From Myxococcales bacterium (GTDB lineage: Bacteria > Myxococcota_A > Polyangia > Haliangiales > Haliangiaceae): a stretch of DNA of 64,000 nucleotides. The stretch is from the NCBI GenBank assembly GCA_947483555.1, contig CANKMW010000046.1, forward strand, positions 1 to 64,000, read 5' to 3'. Below the pieces are notes generated by a model. That model had not been told where the DNA came from, searched no databases, and was given only the letters and a program-made list of their open reading frames with translations. Position 1 is the first letter of the stretch. Every line of letters starts with the position of its first letter. A program made the translations under genes and the position numbers. Shown one piece after another: positions 51,610-60,636 of the stretch.

Positions 51610-53853
51610 TCAGGGCTCGTCGATCTCGATGTCGATCTCGATCTCGAAGTCGTCGTCGATCTCGATCTCGACCGAGGGGGCGCGGAGCTCGGGCCGCGGC
51701 GTCCGGTGGGCGACCCCGGTGGGGTCGCCTTCGGCGGCGAGATCGAGGCCCGCGAGGGCCGCCTCGAGGTCGGGCGTGGTCGGCGGTGCCTGGGTCCGGG
51801 TCCCGGGTCGCGGCGGTGGCGGGGGTGGTGGTTGGGTTCGCGACCCGGGTCGCGGCTGCGCGTGAGGCACCGAGCGCTGCACCGGCAGGGGCGCGGGCGT
51901 CCATGCGGCCTTGAGCTCGCTGGCGTCGAGCGCCTGGGCGGCAACCGTGGCGGGGTCGACCCGGGTGGTCGGCGGCGTGGTGCCGAAGTCGATGTCGCGG
52001 CTGCGCAGCGCGTGGGTGCCGCTCGACAGGTCGACGTCGACGCCGTCCTCGAGATCGAGGTTGGCGAGCGGGTCGCGGGCCGGGCCGGCCGCAGCCGCGG
52101 CGCGGCGCGAGGCATCGCGGTCGGCCAGGTCCCGTCGCTGACGCTCCCGTTCACGGGCATGGGTCTCCTGCTCGACGCGCAGCCGCTCCTGCTCGGCGCG
52201 CTCGCGCTCGAGTCGGTGCCGCTCGCGTTCCTCTTGCTCTCGATGGACGCGGTCGCGACTCTGCGCATCGCGTTCGATTCGCAGGCGCTCGCGCTCGACC
52301 CGCTCGCGCTCCAGGCGCTGGCGCTCGCGTTCGACTCGGTCACGTTCGGCTCGTTCGCGCGCCAGCCGGTCTTCGGTGGCTCGCAACTCGGTGGTCGCCG
52401 ACCTCGGACGCGGCGGTGGCGGCGCGGTGACGTGGCGGCGACCGCGCGTGGTCGCGCCGACGCCGCGATCGTGGTGAGGGTCGACGACGATCGAATCATG
52501 GTCCGGTGCGGCACCTACGGGCGGCGCCGGGTCGGCGACGGCGGCGGTCTCGGCGGTGGTCTCGGCGACGGTTTCGGCGACGGTCTCGGCGACGGTCTCG
52601 GCGACGGTCTCGGCGACGGTCTCGGCGACGGTTTCGGCGACGGTCTCGGCGGCGGTTCCGGCGACGGTCTCGGCGGCGGTTTCGGCGGCGGTTTCGGCGG
52701 CGGTTTCGGCCCCGGCCCCGGCGTCCGGTGCCGCCGCGACCGCCACCGGCTTCGGCAACGTCGGTATCGGCAGCGCGTCCGGGGTGCCGCGGGCGCGGGT
52801 GCGCGCCGACGGGGCCCGGGTTCCGAGCGTGGCGGCCAGCCGGCGGCTGACCTCGTCGACCGCGATCTCCTCCACGATGACCCCGCCGCTCAGCAAATCG
52901 AGCTCGTGGTCGGGATCGCCAGCGATCAGCGCTCGCGCCAGCGTGACCACCGCACCGATGTCGATCTCCTCATCGAGCCCGTCGGCCACCGCCGAGGCGG
53001 CCGACAGCGCCGAGGCGGCGGCGGCGGCCAGATCGGCGGGTGCCACCCGAGCGCGGGAGACGCGCGCGGGCGGCGGTGGCGGTGCCGCCGGCGGCGGCGG
53101 TTCGGGGGCGACCTCGATCGGCGCGGGCTCGGGTTCGAGTGCGCGCGCGGCCATCGGCACCGCGGGCGGGGCGGGCGCGGCGACGGCTGGGCGCGGCACC
53201 ACGTGGGCGGGCCGCTGCGGCACCGGCGCGATGCGGGTCGGCGACTCGTTGGTGACCGGCATGGGCGCGATCCGCGTCGGCGAGTCGTTGGTGACCGCCA
53301 GCGGTGATGATCGTGCCGGCGGGCCGGTCGGCGTCGCCGGCCGGCGTGGCACCGCGCGGATCTGCGTCTTGCCCTCCTCCTCGGCAGGCTCGACGCTCCG
53401 GACCTGGGTCTTGTCGTCGTCCTTGCGATCGCCGACCTCGGCGCGCGGCTCGTCGGCGCGTTCGTCCTCGGGCTCGACCGGTTGCGGTAGGCCGCCGGGT
53501 GGATCGGGGAGGCCGCGCCGCTTGCGGACCTCGATCATGCGAAGCAGGACGTCGCGGCTCTCGCGCGACACGCGCTGCAACTCGACCGCCATCCCGACCT
53601 GGGCGCGGGGGCGGTCGGGATCCACTTCGCGAATCCAGCGCACGACGCCCTGACCGACCAGCACCGCCTGATCGGTGGCGAGCCGGATCTCGAAGCGGAT
53701 CTCGTCGCCGACCGGCTTGGGCTGGCGGGTCGGGATGAAGATGCCCGAGCGCGCGACGTTGACGGCGAAGCGCTCGATGAAGGTATCGAGGTCGGCATGG
53801 CGCACCTTGATGCGCAGCGCGGTCGTTGGCCGCTTGGCGTCGTCGGTAGCCAT
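51610..53853 (-). CDS. PilZ-like domain protein with long repetitive tail
   Basis: About 747 aa from the ATG at 53853. The first 110 residues are a PilZ-type domain (FIERFAVNVARSGIFIPTRQ, VRWIREVDPDRPRAQVGMAV), the TIGR02266-like myxobacterial form, which often lacks full c-di-GMP motifs. The rest is low complexity: Pro/Ala stretches, an AETVAETV repeat (about residues 385-435), a highly charged Arg/Glu coiled-coil-like region (about 490-580), and an acidic Ile/Glu/Asp end. A NDSPTRIAP unit is repeated in tandem (about 195-220). Role unknown; c-di-GMP binding is possible but not shown. Confidence 0.8.
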   Translation of the reverse strand: MATDDAKRPTTALRIKVRHADLDTFIERFAVNVARSGIFIPTRQPKPVGDEIRFEIRLATDQAVLVGQGVVRWIREVDPDRPRAQVGMAVELQRVSRESRDVLLRMIEVRKRRGLPDPPGGLPQPVEPEDERADEPRAEVGDRKDDDKTQVRSVEPAEEEGKTQIRAVPRRPATPTGPPARSSPLAVTNDSPTRIAPMPVTNESPTRIAPVPQRPAHVVPRPAVAAPAPPAVPMAARALEPEPAPIEVAPEPPPPAAPPPPPARVSRARVAPADLAAAAASALSAASAVADGLDEEIDIGAVVTLARALIAGDPDHELDLLSGGVIVEEIAVDEVSRRLAATLGTRAPSARTRARGTPDALPIPTLPKPVAVAAAPDAGAGAETAAETAAETAAETVAGTAAETVAETVAETVAETVAETVAETVAETVAETTAETAAVADPAPPVGAAPDHDSIVVDPHHDRGVGATTRGRRHVTAPPPPRPRSATTELRATEDRLARERAERDRVERERQRLERERVERERLRIERDAQSRDRVHREQEERERHRLERERAEQERLRVEQETHARERERQRRDLADRDASRRAAAAAGPARDPLANLDLEDGVDVDLSSGTHALRSRDIDFGTTPPTTRVDPATVAAQALDASELKAAWTPAPLPVQRSVPHAQPRPGSRTQPPPPPPPRPGTRTQAPPTTPDLEAALAGLDLAAEGDPTGVAHRTPRPELRAPSVEIEIDDDFEIEIDIEIDEP
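52545..52712 (-). repeat. Coding GGTCTC/GGTTTC-GGCGAC hexamer repeat (AETV units)
   Basis: About 28 hexamers based on GGTCTC/GGTTTC and GGCGAC, read on the minus strand as AETVAETV in the PilZ-like protein. Units near the 5' end (plus strand right side) change to AETA. The hexamers match those of the noncoding array at 48770-48870. Confidence 0.9.
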
Positions 53854-53934
53854 CCTCGGGACGCCGATGTTCCGACGCGGCGCCGGAAAAGGCAATTCGC
53901 GTGACGCGCTGCTGGACGCCGATGGTGAGCTGGT

Positions 53935-56595
53935 TCAGCCCGCTTGCTGCGCGACCCAGGCCCGCACCGCGGCCAGGGCCTCGGGGACCCGAGCCAGGTC
54001 CTTGCCGCCACCCTGGGCCAGGTCGGCCTTGCCGCCGCCCTTACCGCCCAGGATCTCAGCGACGACCGCGATGATCTTGCCGGCGTGGAGCCTGCCGATC
54101 AGGTCCTTGGTCACCATGGCCACCAGCGTGACCTTGTCGGCGCCGACCCCGGCCAGCACCACCACACCCGAGCCGAGCTTGTCGCGGAGCTGGTCGCCGG
54201 TCTCGCGCAGCACCTTGACGTCGTCGACCTCGATCGCCGCCGCCAGGACCTGGACGCCGCCGACCTCGACGGTCTCGGCCATGAGGTCACGGCCGCCGCC
54301 GCCCGAGGCCAGCTTCTGCTTGAGCTTGTCGAGCTCCTTCTCCAGCGCCCGGTAGGCGAGCAGGGCCCGGTCGACCTTGTCGGCGACCTCGAACAGCGGC
54401 GCCTTCAGGCGCTCGGCGGCGCGGGTCAGCTCGGCCTCCAGCTTGCGCAGGTAGTCGACCGCGCCGGCGCCGGTCACGGCCTCGATCCGGCGCACCCCCT
54501 GGGCCACCCCGGCTTCACCGAGGATCTTGAACACGCCGATATCGCCGGCGCGCCGCACGTGGGTGCCGCCACAGAACTCGAGCGATTCGTGGCCGATGCG
54601 CACCACGCGGACCTGGTCACCGTACTTCTCGCCGAACATCGCGACCGCGCCGCGCTGGCGGGCCTCGGCGAGCGGCAGGACCTCGATCAGCGAGTCGTCG
54701 TTGCCGCGAATGTCGGCGTTGACCAGATCTTCGACCTCGCGCTGCTCGGCGTCGGTCAGCGGCGCAAAATGGGCGAAGTCGAAGCGCAGCCGGTCGGGTG
54801 CCACCAGCGAGCCCTTCTGGGCCACGTGCGCGCCGAGCACGCGCTTGAGCGCCAGGTGCATGAGGTGGGTCGCCGAGTGGTTGGCCCGGATGCGTTCGCG
54901 GCGATCGTCGTCGACCGTGGCGGTGACGGTGTCGCCGACCGCGACCTCGCCGGCCGTGACCTCGCCCTGGTGCACGAACAGGTCACCGGCGGGTTTGTGG
55001 GTGTGGTCGACGCGCACCCGCGCGCCGCCGCTGGCGAGCAGGACACCCGCGTCGCCGATCTGGCCGCCGCTCTCGGCGTAGAACGGGGTCTGGTCGAGCA
55101 CGACCTCGACCTTGGCTCCGACCGCGGCCCGCTCGACCTGCTCGCCGTCGACGACGATGGCCTTGATCGCGCCGTGACCGCTGGTGCCGCGGCCGTCGTA
55201 GCCGAGGAAACGGGTCGCCGGCAGCTCGCCGGCGAGCCGCTGGTAGAGGACGTCGACGGTGTGGTCGGACGACACGAAGCGCGAGCGGGCGCGGGCGGCC
55301 TCCATCTCGGCGCTGTACGCCGCCTTGTCGACCGTGAAGCCGCGCTCACCAGCGATGATCTCGGTCAGGTCATCCGGGAAGCCGTGGGTGTCGTACAGCG
55401 TGAACGTCACCTTGCCGCTGACCGTGGTCTGGTCGGCGGCGCGCATGCGTGTGAACTCGTCCTCGAGCAGGCCGAGGCCTTCGTCGAGGGTGTGGCGGAA
55501 TCGCTTCTCCTCCTCGTGGGTGACGCTCTCGATGGTGCTGGCGCGCTCGGCGAGCTCCGGATACGTCGACCGCATGTCCTCGACCACGCGCAGACAGACC
55601 CGGTGCATGAACGGCTCGGTGATGCCGAGCAGCTTGCCGTGACGCACGGCGCGCCGAAAGATGCGGCGCAGGACGTACTCGCGGGTGGTCTTGTCGGGAA
55701 ACACGCCGTCGGCGATCAGGAACGTGCTGGCGCGCGCGTGATCGGCGATCACGCGCAGCGAGGTGTCGGTCGCGGGATCGGCGCCATAACGCACCTTCGC
55801 CAGCTCGGCCGCCGTGGCCAGGATGCCCGTGAACAGGTCGGTGTCGTAGTTCGATCCCACGCCCTGGATCACGGACGTCATGCGCTCGAGACCCGCGCCG
55901 GTGTCGACCGACGGCGCGGGCAGGTCGCGCAGGACGCCGTGCTGGCGATCGAACTGCATGAAGACCAGGTTCCAGATCTCGAGCCAGCCGTGCCAGCTCG
56001 CCGGGTCACGCGATGGCCACGCCGCCGGCACGCCATCCATGAAGTAGTGGATCTCCGAGCACGGGCCACACGGTCCGGAGTCGCCGGCGGACCAGAAGTT
56101 CTCGCTCTTGCCCAGATCGATGATCCGGTCGTCGCCGAAGCCGGTCACCCGCTTCCAGGTCGCGCGGGCCTGCGCATCGGGCCCCAGGTCGAGCTCGTGG
56201 TCGCCGCCGAACACGGTCACCACCAGGCGCGACGTGTCGATGCCGTAGACCCGGGTCAACAGGTCCCAGGCCCAGACGATGGCGTCGTCCTTGAAATAGT
56301 CGCCGAACGAGAAGTTGCCGAGCATCTCGAAGAAGGTGTGATGGCGCGGCGTCTTGCCGACCTCGTCGAGGTCGTTGTGCTTGCCGCCAGCGCGCACACA
56401 CTTCTGGCTGCTGGTGGCGCGCTGGTAGCCGCGCTGCTCGCGGCCGGTGAACACGTCCTTGAACTGGACCATGCCCGCGGTGGTGAACAGGAGCGTCGGA
56501 TCGTTGGCCGGCACCAGCGAGCTCGAGGCCACGCGGGCGTGGCCGCGCTCGGCGAAGAAGTCGAGGAACGCTTGACGGACCTGGGCAGCCTTCAT
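53935..56595 (-). CDS. alaS: Alanyl-tRNA synthetase
   Basis: 886 aa, close to the usual 875. Catalytic-domain motifs are present: FLDFFAERGHARVASSSLVP, DPTLLFTTAGMVQFKDVFTG, GKHNDLDEVGKTPRHHTFFE, MLGNFSFGDYFK and GLERMTSVIQG. The editing domain has HSATHLMHLALKR (HxxxH) and CGGTHVRRAGDIG, so the zinc-site His/Cys are intact. The C-Ala domain ends the protein with a Gly-rich stretch (ILGGKGGGKADLAQGGGKD). It charges tRNA-Ala. Essential housekeeping gene. Confidence 0.97.
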   Translation of the reverse strand: MKAAQVRQAFLDFFAERGHARVASSSLVPANDPTLLFTTAGMVQFKDVFTGREQRGYQRATSSQKCVRAGGKHNDLDEVGKTPRHHTFFEMLGNFSFGDYFKDDAIVWAWDLLTRVYGIDTSRLVVTVFGGDHELDLGPDAQARATWKRVTGFGDDRIIDLGKSENFWSAGDSGPCGPCSEIHYFMDGVPAAWPSRDPASWHGWLEIWNLVFMQFDRQHGVLRDLPAPSVDTGAGLERMTSVIQGVGSNYDTDLFTGILATAAELAKVRYGADPATDTSLRVIADHARASTFLIADGVFPDKTTREYVLRRIFRRAVRHGKLLGITEPFMHRVCLRVVEDMRSTYPELAERASTIESVTHEEEKRFRHTLDEGLGLLEDEFTRMRAADQTTVSGKVTFTLYDTHGFPDDLTEIIAGERGFTVDKAAYSAEMEAARARSRFVSSDHTVDVLYQRLAGELPATRFLGYDGRGTSGHGAIKAIVVDGEQVERAAVGAKVEVVLDQTPFYAESGGQIGDAGVLLASGGARVRVDHTHKPAGDLFVHQGEVTAGEVAVGDTVTATVDDDRRERIRANHSATHLMHLALKRVLGAHVAQKGSLVAPDRLRFDFAHFAPLTDAEQREVEDLVNADIRGNDDSLIEVLPLAEARQRGAVAMFGEKYGDQVRVVRIGHESLEFCGGTHVRRAGDIGVFKILGEAGVAQGVRRIEAVTGAGAVDYLRKLEAELTRAAERLKAPLFEVADKVDRALLAYRALEKELDKLKQKLASGGGGRDLMAETVEVGGVQVLAAAIEVDDVKVLRETGDQLRDKLGSGVVVLAGVGADKVTLVAMVTKDLIGRLHAGKIIAVVAEILGGKGGGKADLAQGGGKDLARVPEALAAVRAWVAQQAG

Positions 56596-56619
56596 GACCG
56601 CCGGACCCTAGCAGATAGA

Positions 56620-57579
56620 TCAGGAGCGGGGGCGGCGGCGCCGCAGCGTCAACCCGACGAGCACCCCGAGCATCGCCGCGCCCGGCCCGCCGCGGCCGGC
56701 GGTCGAGCAGCAGCCGCCGTCGTCATCCGGCAGGTCACCGTCACACGGCTCGGCCAGGCCCGAGCCGCACGGGATGCCGGTCGTGACCTTGCCGTGGATC
56801 CAGGTCAGGTAGGCGTCGACCCGGGTGTCGATCCCGCCCATGGTGCACTCGACGCCGGAGAAGCTGCGCGACACGATGCCGACGATGCGGCGACCGTCGC
56901 CGAGGTCGGCCAGCGCGGGCCCGCCGGAGTCGCCGTTGCAGTTCTGCGGTTGCGGCGAGCCCATGCCGACCTGGATCTCGGTGCCGTTGAGGGACACCAG
57001 CTTGGTGCGGGCGTCGAACAGGACGCCAACCTCGTTGGTCTGGTTGCTGGTGCGGCCATAGCCAACGATGTCGAGGTCGAGGTTGGCCGCGATCTCCGCG
57101 GCCTGGTCGGGGCGCGGCATCTTCACCGGCTCGACCGTGGTGATCGACTGGGCCAGCAGCACGACGCCGACGTCGTAGAACGTTCCCAGGCCGTCGAACG
57201 CGGTGACGTTGATGTCGAACGACTCGTGGGGATGGATGGCGCGGCCGGGTACGGTGCCGAGGTTGCCGGTGGTGGTGTCGAGCGCCAGCGAGAAGCCGGG
57301 CACGATGCCGCCGGTGAGCGCCGGATCGATGCAGTGCGCCGCCGTGAGCACGGCGTCGGGGGCGATCAGCGTGCCGGTGCAGCCGGCCATGACCTCGCCG
57401 CCGAAGTTGTACATGAGCGCGCCGACGCCCGGGAATTCGCCGGCCGCCGTCGGGCTGCCGCCGATGACCAGGGCCTCGTCGGTGTCGAGCGCCGGTTCGA
57501 AGCACGCCCCCAGCGGCGCCAGCGCGGCGAGCGGCCACAGCGCGATGCACAGCCACGACAGCCGGCTGCGGTTGGACAT
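56620..57579 (-). CDS. Trypsin-like serine protease with MYXO-CTERM tail
   Basis: 319 aa from the ATG at 57579, preceded by GGGAGAG. A signal peptide ends at APLGAC (Cys26), which could also be a lipobox. The S1 protease triad is H82 (LTAAHC), D136 (FYDVGVVLL) and S218 (CNGDSGGP), all present. Residues 288-319 are DGGCC, a hydrophobic helix and RRRRPRS, the MYXO-CTERM sorting tag, so the enzyme is likely processed by a myxosortase and shown at the surface. Substrate unknown; predation or self-processing are inferences. Confidence 0.92.
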   Translation of the reverse strand: MSNRSRLSWLCIALWPLAALAPLGACFEPALDTDEALVIGGSPTAAGEFPGVGALMYNFGGEVMAGCTGTLIAPDAVLTAAHCIDPALTGGIVPGFSLALDTTTGNLGTVPGRAIHPHESFDINVTAFDGLGTFYDVGVVLLAQSITTVEPVKMPRPDQAAEIAANLDLDIVGYGRTSNQTNEVGVLFDARTKLVSLNGTEIQVGMGSPQPQNCNGDSGGPALADLGDGRRIVGIVSRSFSGVECTMGGIDTRVDAYLTWIHGKVTTGIPCGSGLAEPCDGDLPDDDGGCCSTAGRGGPGAAMLGVLVGLTLRRRRPRS

Positions 57580-57614
57580 CGGCTCTCCCGTCGGCGTGGT
57601 CAGGATCCGCATCA

Positions 57615-59426
57615 TCAGAAGAGGTAGACCCCGGAGGCGAAGCCGCCGAAGTAGGTGTCGCGAGCGCCGCTGACGTCCACGGTGGTGGCGTCGCCGTCGC
57701 GGTTGTTGGTGAGCTCACCGTTGCCCTTGAAGGCGTAGCCGATGGTCGTGAAACGCACGGCGGCTCGGACCAGGATCTTGGGGGCGACCTGATAGTCGAA
57801 CGAGCCTTCGACATCGCCGCCGGTGACGGTGGCCGCGCCGTACTGGGTCGGCGACTGCATCTCGCCGGTGTCGGTGATCAGCAGGAACCGGGCGTCGGCG
57901 CCGATCACCATCTTGGGTCCCAGCACGTAGGCCATGCCCACGCCGGGGTCGACGTACGAGTAGTCGGTGTTGGGGATGTCGATATCGGCCGGCAGCAGCG
58001 CCGGGTTGTTTCGATCGATGAAGAACTTGCGCTTGTTGTAGCGGATCGAGCCTTCGAGCTGCAGCGACCGTCCGACCGGCTGCCGGTAGACCACGCCGCC
58101 GGCCAGGTGATGCTCGCTGGTCGGCAATTCGTAGACCATCCCGGTCTTCTCGAGGTTGGAGGAGATGCTGAGCACGCGATCGATGACGATCGAGATGCCG
58201 AGGTTGCGCGTGATCCCCTTGTTGCGGCGGTTGAACGCGAGCGGGAAGATATCGGCCGCGATGTAGATGCCGGGTACCGGCCCGCCGTCGTAGCCCTGGG
58301 GCCGGTTCATCATCAGGTTGGTCGTGAACGACAGCTTGCGTCCGGTGAACGACAGGCCGACCGCGACGTCCATCGCCCGTCGGCGCGGGTTGGTCAGGTT
58401 GACCTTGCCGCCGACGGCGATGTCGTCATCGCCGCCGTCATCGCCGCTGTCGTCGCCGTCGTCGCCGTCGTCGCCGCTGTCGTCGCCGCTGTCGTCGCCG
58501 CTGTCGTCGCCGCTGTCGTCGCCGTCGTCGCCGCTGTCGTCGCCGCTGTCGTCGCCGCTGTCGTCGTCGCCGCTGGCGGCGACGCGGTCGTCATCGCCAT
58601 CGTCGTCATCGCCGTCATCGTCACGGCTCCTGGCCTTGGCGGCCTTGGCCTTGGCGGCCTTGGCCTTGGCGGCCTTGGCGGCCTTGCCGCCATCGTCATC
58701 ATCCCCGTCGTCCTCGTTATCGCCGCGGCCTTTCCAGCCCTTGCGCCCGCCGCCGTCGTCCTCGGCTTCGTCGTCGTCCTCGTCCTCGTCCTCGTCGCGG
58801 GCCTTGCCCTTGCCCTTGCCCTTGGCCTTGGCGGCCTTGGCCTTGGCGGCCTTGGTCTTGGCGGACGTACCGTCGTCGTCATCTCCGTCGTCGTCGTCGC
58901 CACCCTCATCGTCGTCCTCGTCGTCGCCGCCGGCCGGCGGCAGATCGTCGATGATCGGCATCATCTCGGTCTTGATCGTGTCGCGGCCATCGACGCCAAG
59001 GCTCGGGCTGCGTTCGACGATGTCGGGGGCGGCCACCGTCTTGCCGGTCTTCCCCTCACGAAGCTGGAGGTGAAGGATGTAGCGCGAACCGCGCTTCTCG
59101 ACGCGCCCGCTGATCACCCCGTCGATCGACAGCTTGCGGGCGATCTTCTTGACGTTCTTTTCGTTGAGCTTGGTGGCGCCGAGGTCGTCCGCCGCCGACT
59201 CCCACTTCTTGCGCGGCACGACGGAGTTGCCCTTCTTGAGCAGCTTCTCGACGTCGTCCTGGAACGCCTCGGCCTTGGGGCCCGTGAATTCGAGCACCAC
59301 GAGGCGGCGGCGAGCCGCGGCCGGCGACGGCGACAGCACGATCGCGAGCGCGACGACGGTGGCGGCGAGCCACGCCAGCGTGCGCAGCGCGTTACTTCTG
59401 GAAGCGATCGATCTCGAAGTCGTCAT
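57615..59426 (-). CDS. Outer-membrane beta-barrel-like protein with acidic repeat linker
   Basis: 603 aa from the ATG at 59426, which overlaps the pilT end by 35 nt. A signal peptide leads to a compact domain (about 45-130, RRRLVVLEFTGPKAEAFQDD and SIDGVISGRVEKRG). Then come Lys/Ala-rich and Asp/Gly/Ser-rich repeats (about 160-320; AKAKAAKAK and DDSGDDSGDD). The C-terminal 260 residues alternate in beta pattern (GLSFTGRKLSFTTNLMM, LQLEGSIRYNKRKFFID) and end with a terminal Phe (SGVYLF), typical of outer-membrane barrels. The Asp-rich linker may bind calcium. Function unknown. Confidence 0.7.
   Translation of the reverse strand: MTTSRSIASRSNALRTLAWLAATVVALAIVLSPSPAAARRRLVVLEFTGPKAEAFQDDVEKLLKKGNSVVPRKKWESAADDLGATKLNEKNVKKIARKLSIDGVISGRVEKRGSRYILHLQLREGKTGKTVAAPDIVERSPSLGVDGRDTIKTEMMPIIDDLPPAGGDDEDDDEGGDDDDGDDDDGTSAKTKAAKAKAAKAKGKGKGKARDEDEDEDDDEAEDDGGGRKGWKGRGDNEDDGDDDDGGKAAKAAKAKAAKAKAAKARSRDDDGDDDDGDDDRVAASGDDDSGDDSGDDSGDDGDDSGDDSGDDSGDDSGDDGDDGDDSGDDGGDDDIAVGGKVNLTNPRRRAMDVAVGLSFTGRKLSFTTNLMMNRPQGYDGGPVPGIYIAADIFPLAFNRRNKGITRNLGISIVIDRVLSISSNLEKTGMVYELPTSEHHLAGGVVYRQPVGRSLQLEGSIRYNKRKFFIDRNNPALLPADIDIPNTDYSYVDPGVGMAYVLGPKMVIGADARFLLITDTGEMQSPTQYGAATVTGGDVEGSFDYQVAPKILVRAAVRFTTIGYAFKGNGELTNNRDGDATTVDVSGARDTYFGGFASGVYLF
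58432..58580 (-). repeat. Asp/Ser/Gly-rich coding repeat (DDSGDD)
   Basis: Tandem GAC-AGC-GGC-GAC-type units, written here on the plus strand as GTCGTCGCCGCT, code for DDSGDD repeats in the beta-barrel-like protein. Unit length is a multiple of three. Confidence 0.85.
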
Positions 59427-60567
59427 GGCCCTTGCCTCCCGAGGCATCCCCGGTATTGGCGGTCGTACCCTGCTGCCACTGGGTCCCGCCGCCCGACACG
59501 CCCCGGAACAGGAGCGCGAAATCGGACGGACTCGACGAGTTCTTGACCGCCTCGTCGTAGGTCACCAGGTGCTGTTTGACCAGGTTGGCGAGGCTCTGGT
59601 CGAACGAGAACATCCCGTACGGGTGCAGGCCCTGCGCGATCGCGTCCTTGATCTCACGGGTGCGGGCGGGATCCTCGATCATCTCGCGCACCCGCTCGGT
59701 GTTCACCATGACCTCGAGCGCCGGCACCATGCCCTTGCCATCGGCGCGGGGCAGGAGGCGCTGCGAGATCACGCCGCGCAGGATGCTGGCGAGCGACAGC
59801 CGGGCCTGGACCTGCTGGTGGGTCGGGAACATCGAGATGATGCGATTCACGGTCTCGGTGGCGTCGGCGGTGTGCAAGGTCGACAGCACCAGGTGGCCGG
59901 TCTCGGCGGCGGTCATGGCGATGCTGGCGGTCTCGTTGTCGCGCATCTCGCCGACCAGGATGACGTCGGGGTCCTGGCGCAGCGCGGCGCGCAGGGCGCG
60001 CGAGAACGACTGGGTATCGAACCCGATCTCGCGCTGGTTGATGACCGAGCGCTTGTCCTTGAACGTGTACTCGATCGGATCTTCGACGGTGACGATGTGG
60101 TAGGCGTGCTGGGTGTTGATGTAGTCGACCATCGCGGCGAGGGTGGTCGACTTGCCGGAGCCGGTGACGCCGGTCACCAGGATGATGCCGCGGGTATTGT
60201 CGGCGAGGTCGAGCACGACCTTGGCCAGGTTGAGCACGCCGAAGGGCGGCACCTCGGGCGGGATCAAGCGCATGACCATGCCGACGGCGCCGCGCTGCTG
60301 GAAGACGTTGACGCGATAGCGCACCCCGTCCGGGGTCCCGTAGGCGAGGTCGATGTCGAAGGCCTCCTCGAACACCGCCCGCTGGCGGTCGTTCATGATC
60401 TCGAGCGCGAACTGCGCGATGGCCTCGCGGGTCATCGCGGGCACGTCGCGCACGGTGCGCAGGTCGCCCTTGATGCGGAAGATCGGGGGCAGACCGGCCT
60501 TGAGGTGGACGTCGGAGGCGCCCAGCTGACGGGCCGCGTTGAGCACACGTTCGAAGAGCTGGCTCAT
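59392..60567 (-). CDS. pilT: Type IV pilus retraction ATPase PilT
   Basis: 391 aa from the ATG at 60567. The domain order fits PilT: N-terminal PAS-like part (SDVHLKAGLPPIFRIKG), Walker A GVTGSGKST (133-141), Asp box, Walker B DPDVILVGEMRDNETA and the His box TGHLVLSTLHTADA. It powers pilus retraction and twitching (S-motility in myxobacteria). The C-terminal 40 residues are Gly/Ser/Gln-rich and longer than in typical PilT. Other pil genes are not in the window. Confidence 0.95.
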   Translation of the reverse strand: MSQLFERVLNAARQLGASDVHLKAGLPPIFRIKGDLRTVRDVPAMTREAIAQFALEIMNDRQRAVFEEAFDIDLAYGTPDGVRYRVNVFQQRGAVGMVMRLIPPEVPPFGVLNLAKVVLDLADNTRGIILVTGVTGSGKSTTLAAMVDYINTQHAYHIVTVEDPIEYTFKDKRSVINQREIGFDTQSFSRALRAALRQDPDVILVGEMRDNETASIAMTAAETGHLVLSTLHTADATETVNRIISMFPTHQQVQARLSLASILRGVISQRLLPRADGKGMVPALEVMVNTERVREMIEDPARTREIKDAIAQGLHPYGMFSFDQSLANLVKQHLVTYDEAVKNSSSPSDFALLFRGVSGGGTQWQQGTTANTGDASGGKGHDDFEIDRFQK

Positions 60568-60636
60568 CGCAGACCGGAAGCGTAACACGGCCTTGCGAGG
60601 CGCGATGGTCGACGAGATGTTAGGCTGTCACCGCTG

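Noticed and set aside
53944..57627. 1227-aa plus ORF opposite alaS and the protease
   Set aside because: Shadow frame; both minus genes are well supported.
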